A stretch of 64,000 nt of DNA from Paenibacillus sp. Soil522 (GTDB lineage Bacteria > Bacillota > Bacilli > Paenibacillales > Paenibacillaceae), in contig NZ_LMRV01000024.1 of NCBI RefSeq assembly GCF_001428245.1, positions 63,507-127,506 on the forward strand. Direction: 5' to 3'. The position numbers and the translations under genes are program-made. This document shows positions 51,846 through 61,230 of the stretch, piece after piece. The notes under the pieces were generated by a model. The model was not told where the DNA came from. It did no database searches and saw only the letters and a list, made by a program, of their open reading frames with translations. Numbering within the stretch: position 1 is the first letter of the stretch; the number at the start of each line of letters is the position of its first letter.

Positions 51846-52475
51846 CTACTGCATTCCATTCGGAGCTGCTTGATTCATTGCCGGGTTCATTGCTTGGTTC
51901 ATTTGTTGGTTCATTTGTTGATTCATTTGTTGATTCATAGCCGGCCGGTAGCTTTGAAGCATCGTATTAGTTGTTTCTTCTTTCATCGTTGGCACCTGGT
52001 AGTAACCCATGTGATTCATGAATTGCCAAACTTCATACGCTTGTTCGGAGCAGTTGACGGATCCCTGCTGCATCATCCGGCGAATCTGGGGATTAGCGCA
52101 TTCCAGCGCGGCCAACATTTTTTTGGATGCAGAGGCTTTGTGACAGGAGAGCATGCTGCTCGCAACATCCCAATCATCCAATTTATTCATGGAAACGTTC
52201 GGGCTTTGTGCAGCTGGATTGTCCAGACCATAAACCGGAGCTCCGAAGTTTTCACCGCGGTACGGCGCTGGTTGGCCATAACCTTGCTGATTCAGGGTTT
52301 GGATCATTTGATTGTACTCATTCGTCATGAACTGAAGCTGGCGGTCCAGCATTTGCTGAAGCCGTTGATCTTTCGCAAAGGAAAGGTAAAGCTGAAAATG
52401 ATTGATACCATTAATGGAAGAAGTAAGAATTTCATGCACTTCCATTGTTTCATGCGCGCCTAAGTGTGCAGCCAT
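51846..52475 (-). CDS. CotF-like spore coat protein
   Basis: 209 residues. The N-terminal half (GAHETMEVHEILTSSINGIN, QRLQQMLDRQLQFMTNEYNQ) and later MNHMGYYQVP match the four-helix CotF domain of spore coat proteins; the C-terminus is a NQQM repeat coded by a 12-bp tandem DNA repeat. It should sit in the coat or be expressed in the mother cell. GAGGAGG precedes ATG 52475. It fits the spore-forming lifestyle indicated by the SASP gene. Confidence 0.88.
   Translation of the reverse strand: MAAHLGAHETMEVHEILTSSINGINHFQLYLSFAKDQRLQQMLDRQLQFMTNEYNQMIQTLNQQGYGQPAPYRGENFGAPVYGLDNPAAQSPNVSMNKLDDWDVASSMLSCHKASASKKMLAALECANPQIRRMMQQGSVNCSEQAYEVWQFMNHMGYYQVPTMKEETTNTMLQSYRPAMNQQMNQQMNQQMNQAMNPAMNQAAPNGMQ
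51870..51938. repeat. 12-bp tandem repeat in CotF-like gene
   Basis: About six diverged copies of TTGGTTCATTTG, coding for NQQM and NQAM units near the protein's C-terminus. Confidence 0.65.
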
Positions 52476-52646
52476 TGCAGTAACCTCCTCAATTTTCCTT
52501 AAATGGAATAAATTAACCTGGAATAGTATAACCGCAATTTTTTTTCGTATTCAGAGGAACATTAGCAAAGTATTACGAACATATTGACCCGGAAAAAGAC
52601 ATTTTTTTTCTACAGAAATACCTATATTTTTTAGTGGTCATCTGCA

Positions 52647-52730
52647 GTTATCTCCTTTACGAATTATTTAATCTGTATGTAAATCCGAATAAAGGGTTAC
52701 TTTAACAGAATGAGAATGAAAGGAGATAAC
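52647..52730 (+). promoter_or_regulatory. Inverted repeat that can mask a ribosome site
   Basis: GTTATCTCCTTT (52647-52658) is the exact reverse complement of AAAGGAGATAAC (52719-52730), which holds the ribosome binding site of the 52735 gene. If transcription starts upstream, a 12-bp stem with a 60-base loop would hide it. The 259 bases between the CotF-like gene and 52735 hold no gene. Confidence 0.55.
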
Positions 52731-52734
52731 CCTG

Positions 52735-53010
52735 ATGATAGAATTTAATGACGTAAAACATGTTCTAAACTATCTGCAATCAGAAATTACCCGGATCGAA
52801 ACGGTATCCGGTACATTATCAAGTGTTGAACGTGAGCATTATCAAAAATTAACGAATTTCGATCATAAGGAACTGGTCGACATTGCAATCGAGGAGCAAA
52901 GTGCTTCGAGGCAGTTGGATACTATAAAACAAATGTGTCTGTCGATGTCCAAACAAATCGATGGAATGGTTCGCCATTTGGACCGGGGAGCCGGTAATGA
53001 AATTCATTGA
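52735..53010 (+). CDS. Small hypothetical protein (91 aa)
   Basis: A 91-residue charged, helical protein (MIEFNDVKHVLNYLQSEITR ...; no membrane segment or cysteine-rich site). AAAGGAG precedes ATG 52735. Its last 14 bases overlap the start of the YerD-like gene, so the two are translationally coupled. I do not recognise the family. The ribosome site lies in a possible masking stem. Confidence 0.65.
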   Translation: MIEFNDVKHVLNYLQSEITRIETVSGTLSSVEREHYQKLTNFDHKELVDIAIEEQSASRQLDTIKQMCLSMSKQIDGMVRHLDRGAGNEIH

Positions 53011-54421
53011 GAATATTATCCGTTCCGTCATGAATGAAGCGGTAGACAAAGCCTTGTCACGCATGATAAAGGATCAATATACCGAAAACCTGGCTGCGAC
53101 AATTCCCGTTGGACGTAAGGTAGGTATTCCAAACTTTATAGAAACTCTCATGCGTTCTTCCAGTGGTACGGCGATTTCTCGGCCTCTGGGAAGCTACATT
53201 CATTTTTCTCCTTGGGAAAAAGTGTTGTTTAATCCCGTGCATTTGTTTAGAATGCCAACGCCAGAGCAGATCGGAATTCAAACTTCCGTGACGATTGGTC
53301 CGCTCGCACAAAAACCGCTTACCCTTTCGATTCCGATCATGATCGCAGCCATGTCGTTTGGCGGAGCCCTAAGTAAAAATGCCAAGATTGCTCTAGCCAA
53401 AGCTTCGACTTTCGTTGGAACGGCCACGAATTCAGGGGAAGCAGGATTGATGCGGGAAGAGCGGGACGCGGCACATCTTTTTATTGGTCAATATAATCGG
53501 GGCGGATGGATGAACACGCCCGACAAATATAAGCAGCTGGATGCGATTGAAATTCAGCTCGGTCAAGGAGCGCAAGGTTCGACTTCTCAGCGAACGACAG
53601 TAAAAAACATTGGCGAAGACTTTCGGGAAGTGTTTGGTTTACAGGAAGGGGAGCCTGCTGTCATTCACTCCAGACTTCAAGGCGTCAATACCCAGGAAGA
53701 TTTCATTCAACTCGTAAAGCGTCTCAAACATGAAACGGGCGTTCCGGTCGGGCTTAAAATCGCAGCTACGCATCACTTGGAAAAAGAACTGCAAATCGCC
53801 TTGGAGGCCGGAGTTGATTTCATCACGCTTGACGGTGCGGAAGGGGGGACACACGGTGGAGCTCCAACATTGCAGGATGATTTAGGACTGCCAACTATGT
53901 TTGCCATATCACGCGCTTCACATTTCTTAGCCCGTAAAGGGGCAACCGGCAAAGTCAGCATTATTGCTGCGGGAGGGTTAGTCACCCCCGGATGCATGTT
54001 GAAAGCAATGGCGATGGGTGCAGATGCCGTCTACATCGGAACGGCTGCGATGCTAGCCTTGATCGGTGAACAGATTGTGAAATCGGCGCCGTTCGAAGCA
54101 GCTACAAGCTTGGTTGTATATACCGGCAAAATGACCTCGGAGCTGGATGTGGATACAGCATCCAAGAATTTGGTTCGATATTTAAATTCCTGCGTGACAG
54201 AAATGGAAATGGTTGCACAGTCACTTGGACGAACATCGTTATCCGATATCTCAAAAAGTGATCTGTGCACGACAGACTCTGAAATTGCGAGGGCGACAGG
54301 CATCCAATGGGGTTTCATAGCGCCGGAAATGCAGCATGAAGCACAGGCAGAAATTCCTTTCTTCGTACCGCCTTTTGACTATATCAGTGATATAGAACAA
54401 CAGAATAATAAGGAAATTTGA
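52997..54421 (+). CDS. yerD: FMN-binding glutamate synthase family protein (YerD-like)
   Basis: 474 residues. A short N-terminal region precedes the FMN TIM barrel of the glutamate synthase central/FMN domain: PIMIAAMSFGGALSKNAKIA, TATNSGEAGL, IEIQLGQGAQGS, FITLDGAEGGTHGGAP and AAGGLVTPGCMLKAMAMGAD. It lacks the glutaminase and small-subunit domains, like B. subtilis YerD. It may be a stand-alone flavin amine or imine enzyme of unknown role. ATG 52997 overlaps the small gene upstream. Confidence 0.87.
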   Translation: MKFIENIIRSVMNEAVDKALSRMIKDQYTENLAATIPVGRKVGIPNFIETLMRSSSGTAISRPLGSYIHFSPWEKVLFNPVHLFRMPTPEQIGIQTSVTIGPLAQKPLTLSIPIMIAAMSFGGALSKNAKIALAKASTFVGTATNSGEAGLMREERDAAHLFIGQYNRGGWMNTPDKYKQLDAIEIQLGQGAQGSTSQRTTVKNIGEDFREVFGLQEGEPAVIHSRLQGVNTQEDFIQLVKRLKHETGVPVGLKIAATHHLEKELQIALEAGVDFITLDGAEGGTHGGAPTLQDDLGLPTMFAISRASHFLARKGATGKVSIIAAGGLVTPGCMLKAMAMGADAVYIGTAAMLALIGEQIVKSAPFEAATSLVVYTGKMTSELDVDTASKNLVRYLNSCVTEMEMVAQSLGRTSLSDISKSDLCTTDSEIARATGIQWGFIAPEMQHEAQAEIPFFVPPFDYISDIEQQNNKEI

Positions 54422-54441
54422 TCCGGAAGTCACACAATTCA

Positions 54442-54478
54442 AAACAGCCATGATTTGACTCTCAAAGCATGGCTGTTT
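54442..54478 (+). terminator. Terminator after YerD-like gene
   Basis: AAACAGCCATG (54442-54452) and CATGGCTGTTT (54468-54478) form an 11-bp stem. Confidence 0.7.
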
Positions 54479-54604
54479 AAGTATATTTTATGGCTGGATG
54501 CGGATGACTTGCTGCAGGAAAACGATCTGGGAAAGTTCAAAGCGCACAAGCAGACTTTAGATCTGAATCTTGATACCGTTTGGTACCTTGAGGATAGCCT
54601 TTAG
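54479..54604 (+). pseudogene. Remnant of a family 2 glycosyltransferase
   Basis: The frame reads KYILWLDADDLLQENDLGKF and continues to TAG 54602-54604. KYILWLDADD is the nucleotide-sugar DxD motif of family 2 glycosyltransferases, but only about 41 codons remain and no start or fold completes it. Confidence 0.6.
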
Positions 54605-54635
54605 GCACTTTTTTGCGAGCAAGAAGCAAGATCGT

Positions 54636-55655
54636 TTAAAGCGGAGTGATCTTCTTCACCGACCTGCGGATCATTAAGTCAGCGGGTAAAACGATTTTTT
54701 TCCACGGCAGCGCTGTTTCGCGTTCCTGAATGCGCTCAATGAGCATCTTCATGCCCATGTAGCCGAACTGATAAGCCTGCTGAGCAGCAACAGTAAGGAA
54801 CGGCTCGATTTCCGAGTAAGGACCCAAATCATCAAAACAAACGATAGACATATCATCGGGCACGCTTATTCCTCGTCCGCGAAGCAGCCTCATGACTTCA
54901 ACCGCAAGCACGTTATTACCCGCAACAATAGCGGTAGGTGGGGGATCCATTTGATCGATCCAATGCTCCATTTCCGTTAAATCGTTCAATGGGCCGAAGC
55001 TCGTTTCGTATACATAACGATCATTAAATGCTATATCATTCAGCTTTAGCCCGTCTTGATAGCCCTGCAGCCTTAAACGAGCGCTGGAGATTGACGGGGA
55101 GCCGTTCACTATCGCAATGCGGCGATGACCTTGAGACACCAGATGCTCGACGAGCATCCGGGCGCCTTCCTTGCTGTCGCCGAGCACGATGTCGCATTCG
55201 ATGCCGGGCACTTCACGGTCAAGCAGCACGAATGGCACGTTATGCTTGCGCAGCGATTCCATATGCGGCAATGACGGATCGCCGGCCGGAGCGACCAGAA
55301 CGCCGTCAACGCGCGCCGTTAATATCGTCGTCACATAATCCGACTCTTTTTCAAGGCTTTCATCGCTGTTGCCGAACAGCAGGCGGTAGCCGGATTTTTT
55401 GGCGGCATCCTCCGCACCGCGCGCGAGCGTCGTATAGAAGGGATTCATAATATCGGTTATCAACAGAAACAGCAGCTTGGTCTGTTGGAGTACGAGACTG
55501 CGCGCCGTTTGGTTCGGCACATAGTTCAGCTCCTCCATGACGCGCTTTACCTTTGCTCTTGTTTTCTCGCTTATTTTGCCAGTGTTATTGATAACTCTGG
55601 AGACGGTCATAGCGGATACGCTTGCCTTGGCCGCTACATCATATATCGTTACCAT
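54636..55655 (-). CDS. LacI-family regulator of the fucose operon
   Basis: 339 residues: HTH (TIYDVAAKASVSAMTVSRVI), hinge, and ligand domain (FLLITDIMNPFYTTLARGAE, DLMIRRSVKKITPL end). It is divergent from the fucose genes and two matching palindromes TTANCGNTAA lie between them (55668-55677 and 55742-55753), the expected operator type for LacI proteins. It probably represses the fucose operon until L-fucose or an intermediate is present. Confidence 0.9.
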   Translation of the reverse strand: MVTIYDVAAKASVSAMTVSRVINNTGKISEKTRAKVKRVMEELNYVPNQTARSLVLQQTKLLFLLITDIMNPFYTTLARGAEDAAKKSGYRLLFGNSDESLEKESDYVTTILTARVDGVLVAPAGDPSLPHMESLRKHNVPFVLLDREVPGIECDIVLGDSKEGARMLVEHLVSQGHRRIAIVNGSPSISSARLRLQGYQDGLKLNDIAFNDRYVYETSFGPLNDLTEMEHWIDQMDPPPTAIVAGNNVLAVEVMRLLRGRGISVPDDMSIVCFDDLGPYSEIEPFLTVAAQQAYQFGYMGMKMLIERIQERETALPWKKIVLPADLMIRRSVKKITPL

Positions 55656-55667
55656 ATCCTTGTCCCC

Positions 55668-55677
55668 TTATCGCTAA
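55668..55677. promoter_or_regulatory. LacI-type operator, copy 1
   Basis: TTATCGCTAA, a near-palindrome with central CG, lies 13 bases upstream of the regulator's start codon and shares TTATCG-TAA with the second copy. Confidence 0.5.
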
Positions 55678-55709
55678 ATCATTGTTTCTATCATACAGAA
55701 AAGTAGGCA

Positions 55710-55753
55710 TTGACAGCAAGCCTTATTATTGTTATTTTGAGGTTATCGGTAAC
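55710..55753 (+). promoter_or_regulatory. Fucose operon promoter and LacI operator
   Basis: TTGACA (55710-55715) and TATTTT (55733-55738) are 17 bases apart. GTTATCGGTAAC (55742-55753), a near-perfect palindrome with CG centre, lies over the expected transcription start, a classic repressor position. Confidence 0.7.
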
Positions 55754-55782
55754 ATTAATATAACTTTATGGAGGTTTTATTC

Positions 55783-57573
55783 ATGACGGACACTAGCTTG
55801 CGTTTCCAATCCGGATTTCCTAAGATCGGCATTCGTCCAACCATTGACGGCAGACGGAAAGGGGTTCGCGAATCGTTAGAGGAGCAGACGATGAACATGG
55901 CAATCGCAACGGCTCAGCTTTTATCGGAGCATTTGCGATATCCGAACGGCGAGCCGGTCGAATACGTTATTGCGGACAGCTGCATTGGCGGAGTGGCTGA
56001 AGCGGCTGCGTGCGCTGATAAATTTGCCAAATCCGGAGTGGGGGTATCGATAACGGTAACGCCATGCTGGTGCTACGGGACCGAGACAATGGATATGGAG
56101 CCTTCGATTCCGAAGGCTGTTTGGGGCTTTAACGGAACAGAGCGCCCTGGCGCTGTATATTTGGCTGCCGTCTTGTCCGGCTATGCGCAAAAAGGTCTTC
56201 CGGCGTTTGGGATCTACGGCGAGCATGTTCAGGATGCAGGCGATACCTCCATTCCGTTCGACGTCAAAGACAAGCTGCTCGGGTTTGCCAAAGCAGCGCT
56301 TGCAGTCGCATACATGCGCGGAAAATCCTACTTGTCGATGGGCTCCGTATCGATGGGTATCGCGGGATCGATCGTGAACGATGCATTCTTCCAAGAATAT
56401 CTAGGAATGCGCACTGAATACATCGATATGACCGAATTCGTCCGTCGTATGGACGAGAAAATATATGATACAGCGGAATTCGAGAAAGCGCTCTCTTGGG
56501 TGAAAGAAAACTGTAAGGAAGGGCCGGACAACAATCCTGCCGGCATCCAAACGTCAAGAGAGCGGAAGGACAGCGATTGGGAAACGGTTATCCAAATGAC
56601 GCAAATTGCGCGCGATTTAATGGTCGGCAATCCGCAGCTCGCCGAGCTCGGCTTCGGCGAGGAGGCATTTGGACATAATGCGATCACAGCTGGCTTCCAG
56701 GGCCAGCGGCAGTGGACGGACCATTTTCCAAACGGCGATTTCATGGAAGCGATTCTGAACTCCTCCTTCGATTGGAACGGCATTAGAGCGCCTTATATCG
56801 TGGCGACGGAAAATGACAGCCTGAACGGCGCGGTTATGCTGTTCGGTTACCTACTCACGAATACGGCGCAAATTTTTGCCGATGTCCGTACGTACTGGAG
56901 CCCGGAATCGGTAGAGCGCGTAACGGGTCATAAGCTGACCGGAGCCGCGGAGAACGGCTTGCTTCACCTTATCAACTCCGGACCTGCAACGCTTGACGGC
57001 ACCGGTGAGCAAATGAAGGATGGCCAGCCAGCGATGAAGCCTTTCTGGGAAATTTCCGAGCAGGAAGCGCAGCAATGCCTGGATGCGACCTCATGGCGTC
57101 CGGCCTCCGTTGAATATTTCCGCGGCGGCGGCTACTCATCCGATTACTTAACGCGCGGCGGCATGCCGATGACAATGTCGCGTATCAACCTGGTTAAAGG
57201 AATCGGACCCGTACTCCAAATCGCGGAGGGCTATTCGGTTGATCTGCCGGAGGATGTGCATGATACGCTCGATAAGCGTACGGATTCGACGTGGCCGACG
57301 ACTTGGTTCGCTCCAACGTTAACCGGCGAGGGTGCTTTCCACTCGGTCTATGAAGTGATGGACAATTGGGGCGCGAATCACGGCTCGATCAGCTATGGAC
57401 ACATTGGCGGCGATTTAATTACGCTCGCTTCGATGCTGCGGATTCCGGTCAATATGCACAACGTTCCAGAGGAGCGCGTATTCCGCCCGCGGGCATGGGG
57501 ACTGTTCGGCACAGCTAATTCGGAGAGCGCCGATTACCGTGCTTGTCAAAATTTCGGGCCGATCTATAAATAA
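55783..57573 (+). CDS. fucI: L-fucose isomerase
   Basis: 596 residues, close to the E. coli enzyme. [20 protein letters not shown] is the FucI start; later [39 protein letters not shown] and [15 protein letters not shown] match the metal- and substrate-binding regions. It converts L-fucose to L-fuculose using Mn2+. ATG 55783 follows GGAGGTT; the frame's earlier ATG 55768 overlaps that site. First gene of the fucose operon. Confidence 0.95.
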   Translation: MTDTSLRFQSGFPKIGIRPTIDGRRKGVRESLEEQTMNMAIATAQLLSEHLRYPNGEPVEYVIADSCIGGVAEAAACADKFAKSGVGVSITVTPCWCYGTETMDMEPSIPKAVWGFNGTERPGAVYLAAVLSGYAQKGLPAFGIYGEHVQDAGDTSIPFDVKDKLLGFAKAALAVAYMRGKSYLSMGSVSMGIAGSIVNDAFFQEYLGMRTEYIDMTEFVRRMDEKIYDTAEFEKALSWVKENCKEGPDNNPAGIQTSRERKDSDWETVIQMTQIARDLMVGNPQLAELGFGEEAFGHNAITAGFQGQRQWTDHFPNGDFMEAILNSSFDWNGIRAPYIVATENDSLNGAVMLFGYLLTNTAQIFADVRTYWSPESVERVTGHKLTGAAENGLLHLINSGPATLDGTGEQMKDGQPAMKPFWEISEQEAQQCLDATSWRPASVEYFRGGGYSSDYLTRGGMPMTMSRINLVKGIGPVLQIAEGYSVDLPEDVHDTLDKRTDSTWPTTWFAPTLTGEGAFHSVYEVMDNWGANHGSISYGHIGGDLITLASMLRIPVNMHNVPEERVFRPRAWGLFGTANSESADYRACQNFGPIYK

Positions 57574-57588
57574 ATGGGAGGTTTTACA

Positions 57589-58248
57589 ATGAGCAGCACG
57601 GACATTCGCAACGAGCTTTGCAAGTATGCGCGCAAGACGGTAACGAACAAGCTGGTTGTCGGTCCAGGCGGCAACATAAGCGCTAAATTCGAAGGCAAAA
57701 TGTATCTTTCGCCAAGCGGCTTCGCGCTGGATGAGATAGAGCCGCATCAGTGGGTTGAGGTGGATATTGAGACGGGGGAAATGACGGATATCGGTCTTCG
57801 TCCGTCTTCCGAGGTGCTGATGCATCTTTATGCTTATCGGGCCAATCCGGATATCGGGGCTATCGTTCATACGCATCCGCCTTACTGTATTGCATTCACA
57901 TTAGTCGAGCAGGAGCTGCCCATCATGTTCCCTGACCAAGCGGCGCTTGTCGGCAAAACCGTGTATGTTCCTTATGTTCTTCCAACGACGGATAAGCTTG
58001 CCGATGCCTATGTGGCCAAGGTGAATACAGCTAGCTCGGTGCTGCTCGGCAATCACGGCCTTGTTACGTCTGGACGCAATTTGCGCGAGGCCTACTACCG
58101 GACCGAGGTTGTGGAAGAAAGCACGAAAATTTATTTGATCGCCAAGGCGATTCGTGAGCCGAAGGTGCTGACGAAGGAAGAATTTGAAGAAATCGCATCG
58201 CTTGAAAGCGAAGCATACCGTATTGAATTGCTGCAAAAGATGAAGTGA
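57589..58248 (+). CDS. fucA: L-fuculose-phosphate aldolase
   Basis: 219 residues, class II aldolase of the FucA/AraD family: VVGPGGNISAKFEGK, the catalytic Glu in LRPSSEVLMHLYAY, zinc His pair in IVHTHPPYCIA, and third His in LLGNHGLVTSG. It splits L-fuculose 1-phosphate into dihydroxyacetone phosphate and L-lactaldehyde. ATG 57589 follows GGGAGGTT, 15 bases after the isomerase stop. Confidence 0.93.
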   Translation: MSSTDIRNELCKYARKTVTNKLVVGPGGNISAKFEGKMYLSPSGFALDEIEPHQWVEVDIETGEMTDIGLRPSSEVLMHLYAYRANPDIGAIVHTHPPYCIAFTLVEQELPIMFPDQAALVGKTVYVPYVLPTTDKLADAYVAKVNTASSVLLGNHGLVTSGRNLREAYYRTEVVEESTKIYLIAKAIREPKVLTKEEFEEIASLESEAYRIELLQKMK

Positions 58249-58300
58249 TCGACCGTCGCTTTAGGTCGGCGTCAGCACTTACTTAAGGGAGGATCTAAGC

Positions 58301-59791
58301 ATGACGAAGCTTGCGACCGTGCTCGCATTCGATCTGGGCGCCAGCAGCGGCCGAGCGCTAATCGGCGAGCTGGTACCGGAAGAGGCAAGCGGACAGTATA
58401 AGCTGCAGGTGACGGAAATTCATCGTTTTCCGAATCAGCCGATTGCAGTTGGCGGACATTTGCACTGGGACATTTTACGCTTGCTGCAGGAGCTGAAGGC
58501 TGCCATCCGCAAAGCCTTCCAAGAAGGCTACGCGCCGCAAACGTTCGGCATTGATACCTGGGGCGTGGATTTCGGGCTGCTGGATGCGAATGGAGAGCTT
58601 CTTGGCAACCCCTATCATTACCGCGATCCGCAAACGGAAGGAATATTGGAAGAGCTGAACGAGCTAATCGGCAAAGACCGCTTATATGAGCAAGGCGGCT
58701 TGCAGTTTATGCCCTTCAATACCATAAACCAGCTGTATGCGATGAAGAAAGCGGCTTCGCCAAAGCTTGCGGCGGCCAGCACGCTGCTGCTTACTCCGGA
58801 TTTGCTTGCGTATTTCCTGACAGGCGAGAAGGTGTGCGAGTTTACGATGGCAACGACTACGCAGCTTTACCGGCCAAAGGAACAGCGGTGGAATAAGGAG
58901 CTTATGGAGCAGCTCGGTATTCCGAGCGGGCTGTTTCTTGAGCCGATTCATCCCGGTACGCAGATTGCCCCGTTAACGGATGAGGTATGCGCGGAGCTTG
59001 ATGTTCCGCCAATTGTTGCTGTTGCAGTAGGAACGCATGATACCGAATCGGCGGTGGCGGCAGTTCCTGCGGCTGGCGATTCCGCATTTGCTTATCTCGT
59101 TTGCGGTACTTGGTCGCTGATCGGTACGGAGCTTGCGAGTCCGCTTGTGACGCCGGAGGCGCAGGCGTTAGATTTCTCTAACGAAGGTGGAGCCTTTGGA
59201 ACCTATCAGCTGCTCAAAAACATTATGGGGCTGTGGATATTGCAGGAATGCAAGCGGGAATGGGAGGAGCAAAGACACGAAATATCATTTGCCGAAATTG
59301 TCGTGCAAGCGGGCAGCGCAGAGCCGTTTCGCAGTCTTATTCATCCCGACGATCCGTCCTTCTATGCGCCGTCCGGCATGATTGGCCGCATTCAAGCCTT
59401 TTGCCGGGAAACGTCGCAGCCGGTTCCGCAGTCGGCTGGTGAAATCGCGCGCTGCATATTGGAAAGTCTCGCGCTAAGGTATCGCCAGGCGCTTGCTCAA
59501 ATGGAAGCTTTGACCGGGCAGTCGTTTAGCGGATTGCATATGGTTGGCGGCGGCATTCAGAACGAGCTGCTCTGCCGGCTAACTGCGAACGCCATCGGCC
59601 GTCCCGTCTGGACAGGACCCGTGGAAGCAAGCGCGATTGGCAACATGCTGATGCAGCTTGTCGCACTAGGAAAATGCGCCAATCTGCAGGAGGCGCGCAC
59701 GCTTGTAGCCGGGTCGTTTCCAATTGAGGAATATGCTCCTGAGCATTCGGAGGAGTGGAATGCCGCATTTGAGAGATTTGAGCGTCTTTAG
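58301..59791 (+). CDS. FGGY-family kinase (rhamnulokinase-type, L-fuculokinase role)
   Basis: 496 residues, FGGY kinase: LAFDLGASSGRALIGE (ATP-binding Asp), IDTWGVDFGLLDANGE, TMATTTQLYRP, catalytic base in AVGTHDTESAVAAVP, and MVGGGIQNELLCRLTANA. Sequence style is closer to rhamnulokinase RhaB than to E. coli FucK. In this operon its job is most likely to phosphorylate L-fuculose at O-1 for the aldolase, with L-rhamnulose as a possible second substrate. GGGAGG precedes the ATG. Confidence 0.88.
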   Translation: MTKLATVLAFDLGASSGRALIGELVPEEASGQYKLQVTEIHRFPNQPIAVGGHLHWDILRLLQELKAAIRKAFQEGYAPQTFGIDTWGVDFGLLDANGELLGNPYHYRDPQTEGILEELNELIGKDRLYEQGGLQFMPFNTINQLYAMKKAASPKLAAASTLLLTPDLLAYFLTGEKVCEFTMATTTQLYRPKEQRWNKELMEQLGIPSGLFLEPIHPGTQIAPLTDEVCAELDVPPIVAVAVGTHDTESAVAAVPAAGDSAFAYLVCGTWSLIGTELASPLVTPEAQALDFSNEGGAFGTYQLLKNIMGLWILQECKREWEEQRHEISFAEIVVQAGSAEPFRSLIHPDDPSFYAPSGMIGRIQAFCRETSQPVPQSAGEIARCILESLALRYRQALAQMEALTGQSFSGLHMVGGGIQNELLCRLTANAIGRPVWTGPVEASAIGNMLMQLVALGKCANLQEARTLVAGSFPIEEYAPEHSEEWNAAFERFERL

Positions 59792-59853
59792 GCAGTTTAG
59801 CGGTTTTATCCATTTATTAATTCAAGCTGGATTGACGAAAGGAAGAGGTAATC

Positions 59854-60288
59854 ATGCTAATAGGCATATCGAAACTGATTTCTCCCGAGCTGCTCAAGGT
59901 GCTCAGTGAAATGGGACACAGCGACGAAATCGTGCTGGCGGACGGCAACTTTCCGGCGGCAAGTCACGCAGAGCGGCTGATCCGTGCTGACGGACATAAT
60001 GTGCCCGAGCTGCTTGACGCCATTTTGCGGCTGTTTCCGCTTGATCAATATGTTGCGAAGCCGGCTGCGCTCATGCAGGTCGTTCCGGGAGATACGGTGC
60101 AAACCCCGATTTGGGAGCAGTACCGTTCAATTATCGAGGAGCACACCGGACTATCGGAGCCGTTCGAGCAGGTGGGGCGCTTCGCTTTTTATGAGCGGGC
60201 GAAGAAGGCTTATGCGATAATCGCGACAGGGGAAAGCGCGCTTTACGCCAACCTGATTTTGAAGAAGGGCGTTATTAAGGATAGCTAG
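59854..60288 (+). CDS. fucU: RbsD/FucU-family L-fucose mutarotase
   Basis: 144 residues. LSEMGHSDEIVLADGNFPA holds the catalytic His and Asp of FucU; later YRSIIEEHTG and FAFYERAKKAYAIIATGE match the family. It speeds alpha/beta interconversion of L-fucose, supplying the anomer the isomerase uses. GAAAGAGG precedes the ATG. Last gene of the fucose operon, before a strong terminator. Confidence 0.9.
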   Translation: MLIGISKLISPELLKVLSEMGHSDEIVLADGNFPAASHAERLIRADGHNVPELLDAILRLFPLDQYVAKPAALMQVVPGDTVQTPIWEQYRSIIEEHTGLSEPFEQVGRFAFYERAKKAYAIIATGESALYANLILKKGVIKDS

Positions 60289-60323
60289 CCATTATTCTTA
60301 GACTAGATTACTTATAAAGTTTT

Positions 60324-60367
60324 AAAAGGCCGCCTTCACGGTTTATAACCGGAGGCGGCCTTTTTTT
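60324..60367 (+). terminator. Terminator of the fucose operon
   Basis: AAAAGGCCGCCT (60324-60335) pairs with AGGCGGCCTTTT (60353-60364), with inner CGGT/ACCG, then T-run. Confidence 0.9.
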
Positions 60368-60450
60368 GTCGTTTGCAATGTTGATGAAATGGAAACTCTC
60401 TTTATGATAATCAAGATGACTGTCCAATTAATTCGGAATAGGTAATGGTT

Positions 60451-60996
60451 TTAAGTAGTAAGTTTTATATAATCCTCGTACAAAATCCCGTAATAATCGA
60501 CGTCCTCATATGCGTCCCATTTCAGAAAATGCTGACGGAGGGTGCCTTCGTATTGCATTCCAATCTTTTTCATTACGCTTGATGAAGCGGGGTTCTTTGT
60601 CATTGCCGCTGCATGAATTTTATGCAGCTTAAGCTCTTCGAAGCCAAATTGAGTAATGCGTCTGACACCTTCTGTAACGTAGCCTTGGTTCCAGAAGCGT
60701 TTTCCCAGCCAATAACCCAGCTCGGCTCTGTTATTTTTATGGTCAAGCTGCATGCCGATCGTTCCCATAAATTCCGCTTTCTCTTTATTTATAATGGCAA
60801 AAGTGTACCCTTCCCCTTTTTTGGAAACCATAGCCCGATGATTAATAAAAGCCATAGCCCCGCCTTTGGGATAAGGATAAGGGATATTTAAAGTTGTACG
60901 TGCGACGTCATAGTCATTGATTAATAATTCCAGAGCTTCGGCGTCAGTTGCTTCTAATTGTCGAAGAGTTAGCCTTTCCGTATGCAGTACAGTCAC
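60451..60996 (-). CDS. GNAT-family N-acetyltransferase (RimJ/RimL type)
   Basis: 181 residues: TERLTLRQLEATDAEALELL start, acetyl-CoA site GYWLGKRFWNQGYVTEGVRR, and the KIHAAAMTKNPASSSVMKKI motif near the end. It acetylates a protein N-terminus or a small amine; the target is unknown. GTG 60996 is chosen because GGAGGA lies seven bases upstream; TTG 61011 overlaps it. A single-gene unit convergent with the fucose operon. Confidence 0.9.
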   Translation of the reverse strand: MTVLHTERLTLRQLEATDAEALELLINDYDVARTTLNIPYPYPKGGAMAFINHRAMVSKKGEGYTFAIINKEKAEFMGTIGMQLDHKNNRAELGYWLGKRFWNQGYVTEGVRRITQFGFEELKLHKIHAAAMTKNPASSSVMKKIGMQYEGTLRQHFLKWDAYEDVDYYGILYEDYIKLTT

Positions 60997-61230
60997 AATA
61001 AATTCCTCCAATACGTGAATTTCAATTTAGTATAAAGGAAATATTGGAAGTTACAAGAGCCTTTAGTAGACTTACTTGGCGCGGTACCGCAAGCGGAACG
61101 CTTTTGGCTTCGTACTCGTTTGCTTGCTGCTCATATCTGGATGACGGAAGAGGGCGGCTGTAGCTATTGAACCTGCAGAGTAAGGGAAGCACACGAACCT
61201 CCCTTGCTTGCCCTGCTTGCTTTGCTTCCC

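Noticed and set aside
51840-52463. Plus-strand 207-codon frame with His/Leu repeats
   Set aside because: It is antisense to the CotF-like gene; its repeats are the complement of the NQQM-coding repeat.
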